A stretch of DNA of 28,980 nt from a bacterium (GCA_023512255.1 JAILZY010000043.1:1-28980), one strand, 5' to 3'. Counted from the stretch's first letter, positions 18,336 through 26,635 are shown. The notes: a model not told the origin generated them from the letters alone. Made by a program: numbers and translations.

Positions 18336-18577
18336 GCTCCACACAAAGCAAGCGCTCCTCCACTTCGGGCTGAGGCTAGTGCGAAGCAGAGCGAAAGATA
18401 TACAATTGTCTGACGCCCCTCTTGATATATAAAGAGTTAGTTTGAATCTTAGTTTTTTTAAAAATTGTTTATTTTCAATTACTTATATTTACGATAAACT
18501 CTAATTTATACCATCGAGATAAGTTATATCATCTGGCTGAGGCCTCTAGGCTAAACGCCTGGCATGTGCTGATTAAA

Positions 18578-19432
18578 CTATATCAGCTCATTCCCATCAG
18601 GCCACCAGCCGACAGCCGTACGAATGGCTGAGAGAGCTACCTCAAGCTCTTTCACAGAAGGCTCACGGGTAGTCAAAAGCTGCATTTTGGAAACAGGCGC
18701 GGCGAGAAACCTAAGCCAGGTGCCTGATTTTTTTCTCGAGAAAATGGACAAAAGCTCATAGGCCAGCCCTAGGATCAGAAAGAATAAAATGCACACTCCC
18801 AGCGTAGAACCCAAATGGTTAACCAAGAACTGATAGGCGAAATCTGGAATGAGCAATTCCAACAAGATGAAAAAAGTGGCCAGGGTTGTCCCGCACCGGA
18901 AGGCAAACCGGCTGGAGCGCAAAGCCGCGGGCAAGGTCAGACTATCTCCAGCCAGAAAGGTATTGATGACCTTATGTTCAGCACCATGATATTTCAGACT
19001 CTGATCTCCGAGCACTAAAGAGAAAAATAACCTGATTAGCACCATAAGGAGCAGGATGAAGATTACTGTCCGCAGCAGGGGAGCGAGATTATCTATCAGG
19101 GGAAGTACAAAGTATGAGGTCGTAATATAAAGCGCCACAAATAGAAGAGTGCCAATCAGTCGCCTTCCTCTTTGCAAGTCAACCAGTCCCTCCTTTGATA
19201 ACCTGACCAGGTTCTTTCGGGCCAGAAAAAATACCAAAAAGAGCTGGCGGAAAACCATCAGGGAACGAAGGAAAGGTATCCTGTAGAGAGCCGAGCGGCT
19301 GGATATATCCTGGGAAAAAACGGCAATCTCACCATTTTTTAGCCTGGTAGCGAAAGATATTCTCGACCCATAGAGAATTCCCACGCCAAAGCGGGAAGAA
19401 ACTCCGCCAATTCTTGTTTTCTTGCTTGCCAA
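18578..19432 (-). CDS. DUF1385-family integral membrane protein
   Basis: A 284-aa protein with the DUF1385 (YqhQ-like) signature: an N-terminal GGV...R...V-type start, KYHGAEHKVI (147-156) and FRCGTTLATF (178-187). About four membrane segments are predicted near 92-112, 122-141, 183-200 and 208-228. The family's function is unknown; the conserved His, Glu and Cys suggest a metal or catalytic site facing the membrane. The start is TTG at 19432, with AGGA eight bases upstream and no ATG in reach. It is divergent from the PBP1A-like gene, separated by 510 bp that hold a palindromic element. Confidence 0.85.
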   Translation of the reverse strand: MASKKTRIGGVSSRFGVGILYGSRISFATRLKNGEIAVFSQDISSRSALYRIPFLRSLMVFRQLFLVFFLARKNLVRLSKEGLVDLQRGRRLIGTLLFVALYITTSYFVLPLIDNLAPLLRTVIFILLLMVLIRLFFSLVLGDQSLKYHGAEHKVINTFLAGDSLTLPAALRSSRFAFRCGTTLATFFILLELLIPDFAYQFLVNHLGSTLGVCILFFLILGLAYELLSIFSRKKSGTWLRFLAAPVSKMQLLTTREPSVKELEVALSAIRTAVGWWPDGNELI

Positions 19433-19748
19433 TTATGATTCCTGTACGATGGCTTGTCTGTGATCCTTAAGACTCTCTCCAACCAAACCACAATGCAATA
19501 GGATACTAAATTATACCTTCTCTTCTGATAAAGTCAAAACCAATTTTCCATGAAAGATATTCCCCATCTTTGATGAATTACCTCGGAGATTTACACCTAA
19601 CTCTCCTAAATCTCCACACTTTTCTTATAAAAGACTCTCTTATAGAAGCCTCACATACTCTCCCCCCTATGATCTTCCAAGACAAACTCCTGAGAATTGT
19701 TAAAACCCAGCAACAATGGTATGATGGTGCATTTAGAGAAATTGAGAG
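19433..19748. other. Divergent intergenic region, left part
   Basis: No supported gene. GGAGATTTA (19585-19593) and TAAATCTCC (19607-19615) form a perfect 9-bp inverted repeat with a 13-nt loop, a possible operator or hairpin. The rest shows nothing recognisable. Confidence 0.4.
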
Positions 19749-19866
19749 TGGTTCTTTCGCTAAGTGCGTAACCCAAGTGCGCAGCGGATCAATGTAGGCT
19801 ATCAATTGTAGCTCGCGGCCCTTTGTGCCCGCCCCCAGCCTGCGCACTTTATTAGCGAAAAGACCA
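19749..19866. repeat. Palindromic element family 1, copy C (118 bp)
   Basis: Ends TGGTTCTTTCGCTAA and TTAGCGAAAAGACCA form inverted repeats. An inner pair, AAGTGCGCA (19775-19783) and TGCGCACTT (19841-19849), matches perfectly. Flanks GAGAG (19744-19748) and TAGAG (19867-19871) agree at four of five bases, fitting the 5-bp target duplication seen at copy B. It ends 76 bp before the PBP1A-like start codon. Confidence 0.85.
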
Positions 19867-19942
19867 TAGAGAACATAAGTGGAAGAAATTTTTAGTCGAA
19901 ACATCCAAAAACCTTCTACCCCCAGGAGTATTTGATACTACA

Positions 19943-22078
19943 ATGAGCAGCAGACTACGGTCAGTTTGGGGCTGGGGCAAGCGAAAATTTAGGCGCATAT
20001 TGAATAGCCTCAAATATAATTGGGATTTTTTCAAGCGTACCAAGATCTACCGAATAAGCGCCGTAGAATTACCTACCCGGCTGATCCTCTGCTCCCTGAT
20101 CCTTTGCTTTATCCTTGGGGGCGTGGCTGCCGGGTTAGTTACGGCCTATCTTGCCAAACTCCCTCAGCTTGAGTGGCTGGAAGATTATTTTCCCCCGGTC
20201 TCCACTCTGATTTATTCTCATGATGACCAGCTAATCGGTCAGCTTTATCAGCAACAGCGGATATTTATCCCTCTGTCTGAGATACCGCAGGAGCTTATTA
20301 AGGCATTTTTGGCTGTGGAGGATGAGGATTTTTACTCTCATCATGGGATCGACTTTACAGCTATCTTGCGGGCATTTTATGTTAATTTCAGGGCGGGAAA
20401 GATTAAAGAGGGAGGAAGCACTATCACCCAGCAGTTAGCTAAGGTCCTGTTTCTGACCCCTGAGCGAAGCCTGTCCCGCAAGATCAAAGAGGCCATTTTG
20501 GCCATTCAGATCGAGCAGCGCTATACCAAGAATGAGATTCTGGAGCTGTATCTAAATCAGATCTATCTGGGAAACGGCGCCTATGGAGTGGAGGCAGCAG
20601 CCAGGGCTATTTTCGGCAAAAGCGTCAGGGAGTTGACTCTGCCCGAGTGCGCTATGATCGCTGGATTGGCTGGCTCACCAGGCCGCTATTCTCCTTTCGC
20701 TGATTTTTATCTGGCTCTTGAGAGGAGAAATCATGTTCTGCAGAGGATGCTAGAGGCTGAGTATATCTCCAAGGAGCAGTTTCGCTCTGCTATCTCCTCC
20801 CCTTTGCGCCTTCCCTCAAAGCAAAAAGAAGAGCTGGCTTCATATTTTATCGAATATGTGCGCCAGTACATTGAAGAAAAATACGGAGCTAATCTACTCT
20901 ATCGTAGTGGGCTCCATGTCTATACCACCCTGGATGCTGAAATGCAGAGGGCGGCTGAGCAGGCCGCAGCTGCAGGGCTTGAAGCTATTGATTTGCGCAG
21001 GGAAGCAAGCGGCCTGCAAAGGCGGGGTGCCCGCTCAGTTGAGGCTGCTCTTGTGGCCATTGATCCGAGGAGCGGCTTTGTGAAGAGCATGGTTGGGGGA
21101 CGGGATTTTTTTCGAAGCAAATTTAATCGGGCCACTCAGGCAAGGCGTCAGCCAGGCTCAGCCATAAAGCCGATTATCTACACAGCAGCCATTGAGAGGG
21201 GATTTACCGCCGCAGATATTATTATCGACTCTCCCTTTATCCTGAAGAGAAGTGGTGGAGAGGTCTGGAAGCCGGAAAACTTCACCAGGCGGTTTTACGG
21301 TCCAACTACCTTGCGCACCGCTCTTGAAAAGTCGCGAAACGTTGTAACCGTAAAGCTGGCTAATGCCTTGGGAATCGATGTGATCATCTCAACCATGCGC
21401 GCTATGGGTATTACTAGCCCCATCCCCCCTGTACTGTCCATAGCCTTGGGAAGCTGTGAGCTGTCCCTGCTTGAGTTGACCTCAGCCTATGGCGTTCTAG
21501 CCAATGGCGGCATTCGAGTAGAGCCGCTATTCATCCGCCGGGTGACTGACCAGCGGGGAAGAGTGCTGGAGGAGAATATTCCCCGAAAAAATAGAGCTAT
21601 ATCACCTCAGACTGCCTATATCATAACTAGCATACTGCAAGGGGCGATTCAGCGAGGAACAGGATGGCCAGCCAGGGTATTGCCTTATCCGCTGGCCGGA
21701 AAGACCGGAACCACAGACCGGGCTACCGATGCCTGGTTTATCGGCTACTCCCCTGATCTTGTGGCTGGAGTCTGGGTAGGGCTAGACAATAACCAGAGCC
21801 TGGGACCAAATGAAACTGGGGCTCAAGCTGCCTGCCCAATTTGGGTAAAATTCATGGGCCGGGCTCTAAACAGACAAGCCAAGAGCTCAAAGTTTGAGAT
21901 TCCGGACGGATTATCGTTCGTCTTTATTGATCCTGAAACCGGTCTGCTGGCGCCAGATGATTTGCCCAACAAATTCCTCGAGGTATTCAAAAAAGGGACC
22001 GAGCCGAAAAAATACAGCCCAGCTAAAAAGAAGATCAAGATTCAAGAGAATGACTTTTACCTAAACTTTATTGATTAA
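19943..22078 (+). CDS. Class A penicillin-binding protein (PBP1A family)
   Basis: A 711-aa bifunctional peptidoglycan synthase: glycosyltransferase polymerising lipid II and transpeptidase cross-linking peptides, at the outer face of the inner membrane. Visible: cytoplasmic basic N-terminus, membrane segment ~47-70, GT51 motifs E126-D127-x2-F-x2-H-x-G, GGSTITQQ (157-164) and RKIKEA (179-184); transpeptidase motifs S406-AIK, S464-RN and K587-TGT. Length suits the family. ATG at 19943; AGGAG lies 14 bases upstream, farther than usual. An LpoA-like activator gene lies 2.3 kb away and a beta-lactamase-fold gene further on, suggesting a cell-wall neighbourhood. The region just upstream carries a palindromic element that could affect transcription. 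Confidence 0.96.
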   Translation: MSSRLRSVWGWGKRKFRRILNSLKYNWDFFKRTKIYRISAVELPTRLILCSLILCFILGGVAAGLVTAYLAKLPQLEWLEDYFPPVSTLIYSHDDQLIGQLYQQQRIFIPLSEIPQELIKAFLAVEDEDFYSHHGIDFTAILRAFYVNFRAGKIKEGGSTITQQLAKVLFLTPERSLSRKIKEAILAIQIEQRYTKNEILELYLNQIYLGNGAYGVEAAARAIFGKSVRELTLPECAMIAGLAGSPGRYSPFADFYLALERRNHVLQRMLEAEYISKEQFRSAISSPLRLPSKQKEELASYFIEYVRQYIEEKYGANLLYRSGLHVYTTLDAEMQRAAEQAAAAGLEAIDLRREASGLQRRGARSVEAALVAIDPRSGFVKSMVGGRDFFRSKFNRATQARRQPGSAIKPIIYTAAIERGFTAADIIIDSPFILKRSGGEVWKPENFTRRFYGPTTLRTALEKSRNVVTVKLANALGIDVIISTMRAMGITSPIPPVLSIALGSCELSLLELTSAYGVLANGGIRVEPLFIRRVTDQRGRVLEENIPRKNRAISPQTAYIITSILQGAIQRGTGWPARVLPYPLAGKTGTTDRATDAWFIGYSPDLVAGVWVGLDNNQSLGPNETGAQAACPIWVKFMGRALNRQAKSSKFEIPDGLSFVFIDPETGLLAPDDLPNKFLEVFKKGTEPKKYSPAKKKIKIQENDFYLNFID

Positions 22079-22082
22079 CCCC

Positions 22083-22117
22083 AAGGTCTTCATGGGGGAT
22101 AAGGTTTCATGGGGGAT
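22083..22117. repeat. Imperfect 17-18 bp tandem duplication
   Basis: AAGGTCTTCATGGGGGAT (22083-22100) is followed directly by AAGGTTTCATGGGGGAT, differing by one base of length, just after the PBP1A-like stop codon. Confidence 0.8.
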
Positions 22118-22247
22118 AGAGAAACTTTGTGGTTCAACAGTGAGGGCAAGAGCGGCTTGGTGAAAAGGACTGTGAGAGATTATGGGTCTTTAATAAAGAT
22201 CTCACTACCGGACAAATTTTTAGAAATAGGTTAAGAATGGATGAGCT

Positions 22248-22303
22248 GCCACTCATGGTATACTTTAAGTAATTGAAATAAAAAAGAGTATCCCATGAGT
22301 GGC
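22248..22303 (+). promoter_or_regulatory. Hairpin covering the transposase start codon
   Basis: GCCACTCATGGTATACT (22248-22264) pairs with AGTATCCCATGAGTGGC (22287-22303), 16 of 17 bases. The transposase ATG at 22295 lies inside the right arm. In IS10 and IS50 a similar hairpin forms only in transcripts read in from outside and blocks translation; the same role is inferred here. Confidence 0.65.
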
Positions 22304-22422
22304 AATATGAAAACGTATCAAGCTATTCGCGATGCCCTAAGGCATCTGTATCCAAAAGAGTCGCAAGGCAATATTGCCAGGAGATTGAACGTATTGGCAG
22401 CCCTCATCAATGGGATTGTGCG

Positions 22423-22446
22423 GTAGCACAGGCGGCTCGCCTGTGA
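22423..22446. repeat. 24-bp palindrome inserted in the transposase gene, copy 1
   Basis: CACAGGCG (22427-22434) and CGCCTGTG (22438-22445) form a perfect 8-bp stem around GCT, preceded by GTAG. It introduces the stop codon that ends the N-terminal part of the transposase. Confidence 0.8.
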
Positions 22447-22482
22447 GGAGTAAGAGAGTGAATCTGCCCCAGATAGCAAAGT

Positions 22483-22506
22483 GAAGACGCGAAGATGCGA
22501 AGACGC
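22483..22506. repeat. Three 8-bp tandem units
   Basis: GAAGACGC, GAAGATGC and GAAGACGC follow one another and shift the transposase reading frame. Confidence 0.85.
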
Positions 22507-23342
22507 GGGGAAAAAGAGATTAAGATTTTCGACGGCAATAAGCCAGAGAGCCACATTAAGCAGTTCTATCGCTGGATTACCAATGAAAGGGTAGAGGCCA
22601 AGCTGTACTTTTTGCCCTTTGTCACTACCCTGCTGACAGCCCTTGCTCAGACTACCCTGTTTGTGGTGGTAGATGGCAGTTATGTAGGCAGAAGGTATGT
22701 TACCCTCATGGCCAATGTGGTCTACAAAAGAAGAGCCTTGCCGATTGTCTGGATTGTGGTCAAGGGGAAGAAAGGTCACTTGTGAGAGAGGAGATTCACC
22801 TGCAGCTGATCGAACAACTCCACCAGATTATCCCTGCTGGAGCACAGATAGTCTTTCTGGGAGATGGGGAGTTTTATGGCCTTAGGCTTTTGGATACGAT
22901 AAGCGGTTATGGATGGCAGTATATATGCCGCACTGCTAAGAGCAGTGTCCTCTTTAGGGGAGAGGAAAAGTTCTCCTTTGGAGATATTTTTCTTCCCCAA
23001 GGACAAAAACCCGTGAGTCTGCCTGCTGTCTTTTTCACTAACCAAGCCTATGGTCCTCCTCATGCTATCCTCTGGTGGGAGAAGAGATACAAAGAGCCCA
23101 TCTGTCTGATCACCAATGTTGAATCGACACAAGATGCCTGCAGCTGGTATGGAAAAAGATTTCGGATTGAGACCTTTTTCTCTGACCAAAAGAGTAGAGG
23201 ATTCTGTCTGCATAAAAGCCATATCTCTGACCCTAAAAGACTCTCTCGGCTGATGGTCGCAGCCTGCTTAGCCTATATCTGGATTATCTTTCTTGGCGTT
23301 CAGGCCCTAGCCAAAAGGCTCAATACATTTATCCATCGCAAT

Positions 23343-23365
23343 GACAGGCGAGCCGCCTGTGCTAC
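23343..23365. repeat. 24-bp palindrome in the transposase gene, copy 2 (inverted, in frame)
   Basis: ACAGGCG (23344-23350) and CGCCTGT (23354-23360) pair around AGC and are followed by GCTAC. It is the reverse complement of copy 1 at 22423-22446. Here it is read through, adding about eight residues between IHR and RCDLSLFQ. Confidence 0.75.
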
Positions 23366-23523
23366 TGAACGCTGTGATTTGAGTCTCTTTCAACTTGGCT
23401 TACGCCTACTTGATTACTTGTTGAATTACGAATTACCTATCCCTGTCCTATTTTATTATCCCTTTGAGGCTCGGTTATGAAAATGTGTCCGGTAGTGAGA
23501 AAATTTTATCTCTTAATTTTTTA

Positions 23524-23636
23524 CGCTCTTATATATCAGACACCATAAGCCCTATATCAGAATAACCATAAACCCTCGAATGGGCTTACCTCTTATTAGG
23601 GTTATGTCTCTCAATGGTAGCTAATAAATAAGAGCG
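23524..23636 (+). ncRNA. Structured region with competing stems upstream of the ferritin-like gene
   Basis: CGCTCTTAT (23524-23532) pairs with ATAAGAGCG (23628-23636), enclosing the region. CTCTTAT at 23590-23596 can pair with the same ATAAGAG (23628-23634), so the two stems exclude each other. TAAGCCC (23546-23552) with GGGCTTA (23582-23588) and AACCCT (23571-23576) with AGGGTT (23598-23603) interlock like a pseudoknot. T-rich runs follow (23638-23655). This could be an attenuator, a small RNA or a decayed mobile palindrome. Confidence 0.4.
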
Positions 23637-23738
23637 ATTTTTAAATAATTTTTTTGCTAACACTGGTTCAGTGCAGATTGAGAAGAGAATGGTTTCGGAG
23701 AAAAAATCCGATGGTAGATTAGTATTGTTTAGTACAAG

Positions 23739-23766
23739 TTGATAGCAAAAAATTTTAGTTTAATAT
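23739..23766 (+). promoter_or_regulatory. Candidate promoter and operator of the ferritin-like gene
   Basis: TTGATA (23739-23744) and TAATAT (23761-23766) are 16 bp apart. A perfect 9-bp inverted repeat, GGTAGATTA (23713-23721) and TAATCTACC (23777-23785), brackets the site and could serve as an operator. Confidence 0.4.
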
Positions 23767-23813
23767 AAATTTAAATTAATCTACCAAGGGAGACAGGGGA
23801 GGGAGTGATTATT

Positions 23814-24425
23814 ATGGGGACAGCTAGAAAGATGGCCCAGCGCGTTAGGATAAATATAGATGAATTATTGGACTTGCTTGCTCGATGCGCAATCAGAGAG
23901 TGGGAAATATTCTATTACTATACGGTGTTAGGCCCTTATTTGCAAGATATTGGAGGAGTGCGACTACAGAGCATCATTGAGAGGGCCAGGATGGAGGATT
24001 GCAGTCATTTTGAGCGGTTAGTATCATTCATTTTCGAGATGGGGGGAGTAATCCCGGTTGATTTTCGGCGATTTCCTGCTCCTTTGGCTAGCTTCCTGCT
24101 GCCCTCATCCTGCTGGGGCGAGGATCAGTCGCCGGATGAGCGGGCGATCTTGCAAGCGCTCTGTGGGGCTGAAAAGTATGCTCTACAGTCCTACCTAGAT
24201 ATCCATCGCCTGACCGAAGGGAAGGATGCGCATACCGCTAGCTTGATTTCTTCTCTCCTTGAGGATGAGATAAGGCATCGCCGCCAATTGCTAGCCTTTT
24301 TGACTACCGAGGCTAGATATTTAGGTAGGGATTTGCAGGTGGCAGACGTGAACTATTCTCCTTCGGTACTCAATCAGGCTATTTCTGATCTGAGAACGGT
24401 TGAGATTTTTAAGGTAGGCACATGA
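23814..24425 (+). CDS. Ferritin-like (Dps/bacterioferritin-type) four-helix protein
   Basis: A 203-aa protein with four helices carrying likely di-iron ligands: E29 or E31 (REWEIFYYY), E61/D62 and H65 (MEDCSHFE), E120 (GAEKYA), and E152-x2-H155 (LEDEIRHRR). That is the ferritin-like pattern, closest by eye to Dps-like or bacterioferritin-like proteins that store iron or remove peroxide. It is longer than typical Dps. ATG at 23814 is preferred over an in-frame GTG nine bases upstream because GGGAGGGAG is well spaced only for the ATG. Its stop lies five bases from the stop of the convergent LpoA-like gene, with no terminator between. A structured region and a possible operator precede it. Confidence 0.75.
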   Translation: MGTARKMAQRVRINIDELLDLLARCAIREWEIFYYYTVLGPYLQDIGGVRLQSIIERARMEDCSHFERLVSFIFEMGGVIPVDFRRFPAPLASFLLPSSCWGEDQSPDERAILQALCGAEKYALQSYLDIHRLTEGKDAHTASLISSLLEDEIRHRRQLLAFLTTEARYLGRDLQVADVNYSPSVLNQAISDLRTVEIFKVGT

Positions 24426-24430
24426 AGCTT

Positions 24431-26635
24431 TTAAGGCAGGCAGATGAAGCGGCGATCTTGAATCGTCAGGATGAAGATTTTTTTTATCGCCTCTCCTGAG
24501 GGAGAAAAACTGGTTGGGCCGGTAACTCCGGCAAAATCACGAATCTCAGAAAGGGCCTGGCGAAGACCACCTTTAGTTAATCTCTCGGACAAGAGAGCCA
24601 AGAGGAGGATATTGGCGGTATCATAAGCTTGGGCAGCGAGAATATCTGGCATCTGGCCATATTTTCTCCGATATTTTTTAATAAATTCCTGAACGAGGGG
24701 GTCTTGACTTTCTTTGAAGAATCCAGCAGTAAATATGGCCCCCTCAACAGATTCTCCGGCCTGCGAGATTACCTTTTCCGAATACCAGCCATCGCATCCA
24801 AGTAGTTGAATGGCTCGGCTTTTTTCGGCCTGCTCCGCCGCCGCGTCGACAGCCTCTGCTGCTGGTGGTGGTTGGCTGGCTGTTTCGCCATCATAGCCTT
24901 TCATCTCCCCTGCCGCTGTTTCGGTCTGCTCCGCACCCTGCTGCTTGGGCGATGTTTCCTCCTCCTCAGGGGCATAGAATGAGATCTGAGGGGCGATGAG
25001 AATTATCTCCTCTGGATAGCCTGGGATGAAAAGTCCCTCGGGGTGGATCCTGTTGATCCGCTCTAGTTGAGGGCGAAAGTCTGTCTCTCCCTCCTGGTAT
25101 GATTCGACGATCTCGACTGTGGCACCAAGAGATTGGACCTCACGGGAGAAGATATGCATTAATTCGACTCCGTAGGGATTCTGGGGATGAAAAATGCCAA
25201 ATCGCTTCAATTGAAGGGTATTGACTGCATAGCGAGCTATTGCCTTGCCTTGCTGCTGGTTGGTTAAACAATTGCGAAAGAAATAGGGGCTGCTTTCAGC
25301 AATACCGCTTCCGGCCGCGGTTGGCGTGATGGTACAGACCTTGAGCTCATCAATTACAGGGGACAGGGCATAGGCCTCGGCACTGAGCAGAGGACCAATA
25401 ATGGCCGCAACCTGTTCTTTTTCAACTAGGATTCTAGCCCCATTTTTGGCATACTCGGGATTTCCCCTAGAATCCATTAATACTAGTTGGATATTGGTGT
25501 GATTGTGGAGGTTATATTCTTCAACTGCTAGCTTAATTCCCTTGAGTATCTTATCGCCATAGGCCGCAAAATCACCAGAGGTAGGAACAATGCAGCCTAT
25601 TTTGCTGCTGCCGACCACAAGTTTCTTCTCAATCTCCTCAAGCTCATGGCTGACCATCTGCTCGCTGGGATGGCCGGGAAAACTGGTTAGAAATTGCTCG
25701 AAGACCTGCTTGGCAGCAGACAGATGGTGCTGTTTTTTAAAGAGTTGTCCCAATTGGATCAGAGCAAGGTCAGCGGGATAGTGCTGTGCCCATTTTTTAA
25801 CCAGGGCTTGAAGATCGTGGTGAGTAAGCTGATTGTGGATAAGGGTGGCGATCTGCTCTTCGGCTTGAGCTATCTCTTGGGGAGCTTGGGCGTATTGACG
25901 GGCTTTCAGCAGATTGTCAATAGCTTCCAGAGGTTGTTGGAGTATCAGATTGGCCTGAGCCAATGATTGGTAAATCTTAGTCCGGTTTGCTTCTCCAAAC
26001 TTTGTGCTAAGCAGGCTATTGAGCTGAAGTTTGGCCTGCTCGGGTTCTTTTTTTAAGTGTATCTGGCATAGGCTGAGCTGGTAGAGGATTCTTGGGTCCT
26101 CCTTCTTTTGCGGATCGACTACCTTGAGAAGCTCATATTCACCGAAAGCCTGGTGGTATTCCCCCAGGGCAAAGTAGGAATCAGCAAGGAGCCCGATCGC
26201 TTCGGCCTCCCTGGTAGGAGGGGGAGATGAGCTTAGATATGTTTGAACCAAGGGGATAGCCTCTGAGTAGCGTTGAAGATGGAAAAGGCAAATAGCAACT
26301 TCAAGTTTGGCCTCCTGAACAGCAGAGGTGGCTTGAGGATACTGCGTGATGAGCTTATCGAAGTAAAACATGGCCCTTTGATACTGCTCGTTGAGCTGAT
26401 AAATCTTGCCGAGCTGAAAAATGGCCTCAGGAGCCAGGGGATGCTGCGGATCCTGGATGAGAAAATCAGTGTAGAGTTGAGCGGCTCGCTCATATTTCCC
26501 CTGGTCGTAGAGCTGATTGGCCAGAGTGTAGCTGTTGAGAGATAAATTCTTCGGTCCACAGCCCCAAAGGAGAAAATAGAGCCCCAAGGTGCAAAGACCT
26601 ACTCTCAGAAGCCGATGGGAAGATGTACAGATCAT
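24431..26635 (-). CDS. LpoA-like lipoprotein: TPR repeats plus periplasmic-binding domain
   Basis: A 734-aa protein. Lipoprotein signal MICTSSHRLLRVGLCTLGLY with lipobox LLWGC (Cys26). Residues ~35-330 hold TPR-like helices (YDQGKYERAAQLYTDFL, ALGEYHQAFGEYELL). Residues ~344-734 are a type I periplasmic-binding fold as in LivK and LpoA (IGCIVPTSGDFAAYGDKILK, VAAIIGPLLSAEAYALSP). LpoA is the outer-membrane activator of PBP1A, which suits the PBP1A-like gene nearby. The alternative is an amino-acid-binding protein fused to TPRs. A Glu/Ala/Pro-rich stretch of about 50 residues (~555-607) interrupts the binding domain, probably a flexible loop. The ATG at 26635 gives an ideal signal peptide; a GTG at 26677 would add 14 residues. 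Confidence 0.8.
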   Translation of the reverse strand: MICTSSHRLLRVGLCTLGLYFLLWGCGPKNLSLNSYTLANQLYDQGKYERAAQLYTDFLIQDPQHPLAPEAIFQLGKIYQLNEQYQRAMFYFDKLITQYPQATSAVQEAKLEVAICLFHLQRYSEAIPLVQTYLSSSPPPTREAEAIGLLADSYFALGEYHQAFGEYELLKVVDPQKKEDPRILYQLSLCQIHLKKEPEQAKLQLNSLLSTKFGEANRTKIYQSLAQANLILQQPLEAIDNLLKARQYAQAPQEIAQAEEQIATLIHNQLTHHDLQALVKKWAQHYPADLALIQLGQLFKKQHHLSAAKQVFEQFLTSFPGHPSEQMVSHELEEIEKKLVVGSSKIGCIVPTSGDFAAYGDKILKGIKLAVEEYNLHNHTNIQLVLMDSRGNPEYAKNGARILVEKEQVAAIIGPLLSAEAYALSPVIDELKVCTITPTAAGSGIAESSPYFFRNCLTNQQQGKAIARYAVNTLQLKRFGIFHPQNPYGVELMHIFSREVQSLGATVEIVESYQEGETDFRPQLERINRIHPEGLFIPGYPEEIILIAPQISFYAPEEEETSPKQQGAEQTETAAGEMKGYDGETASQPPPAAEAVDAAAEQAEKSRAIQLLGCDGWYSEKVISQAGESVEGAIFTAGFFKESQDPLVQEFIKKYRRKYGQMPDILAAQAYDTANILLLALLSERLTKGGLRQALSEIRDFAGVTGPTSFSPSGEAIKKIFILTIQDRRFICLP

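Larger units (their letters stand above)
22295..23480 (+). pseudogene. IS4-family DDE transposase, broken
   Basis: The original N-terminus MSGNMKTYQAIRDALRHLYP starts at 22295 and stops at 22426, inside a 24-bp palindromic insert. It resumes in another frame (SKRVNLPQIAK, 22449-22481), stops again at 8-bp tandem repeats (22483-22506), and continues in a third frame up to 22785 with the first catalytic Asp (VVVDGSYVGRR). A one-base shift near 22782 then leads to the last part (22782-23480), with the second Asp in FLGDGEFYG and the Glu in KRFRIETFFSDQK, an IS4-type Y-(2)-R-(3)-E-(6)-K motif variant. A second palindrome near 23343-23365 adds RRAACA-type residues in frame. The product cannot be active. 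Confidence 0.88.
22200..23500 (+). mobile_element. Decayed IS4-like insertion sequence (about 1.3 kb)
   Basis: Left end TCTCACTACCGGACAAATTT (22200-22219) and right end, read inverted, TCTCACTACCGGACACATTT, form about 21-bp terminal inverted repeats with one or two mismatches. Between them is one transposase gene broken by inserts and frameshifts. No target duplication was recognised at the outer edges, as expected for an old insertion. A smaller element with similar ends lies at 26760-26924. Confidence 0.85.

Noticed and set aside
19570-19797. 75-codon plus-strand reading frame before the PBP1A-like gene
   Set aside because: It runs into a family-1 palindrome and has no ribosome-binding site; its end is encoded by the element.
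11465-19866. CRISPR-like interpretation of the three repeats
   Set aside because: Repeats are over 110 bp, in both orientations and about 4 kb apart with ordinary genes between.
22770-22790. Programmed -1 frameshift joining the two large transposase parts
   Set aside because: No slippery heptamer is present and the gene has two other disabling lesions, so a simple one-base deletion is more likely.
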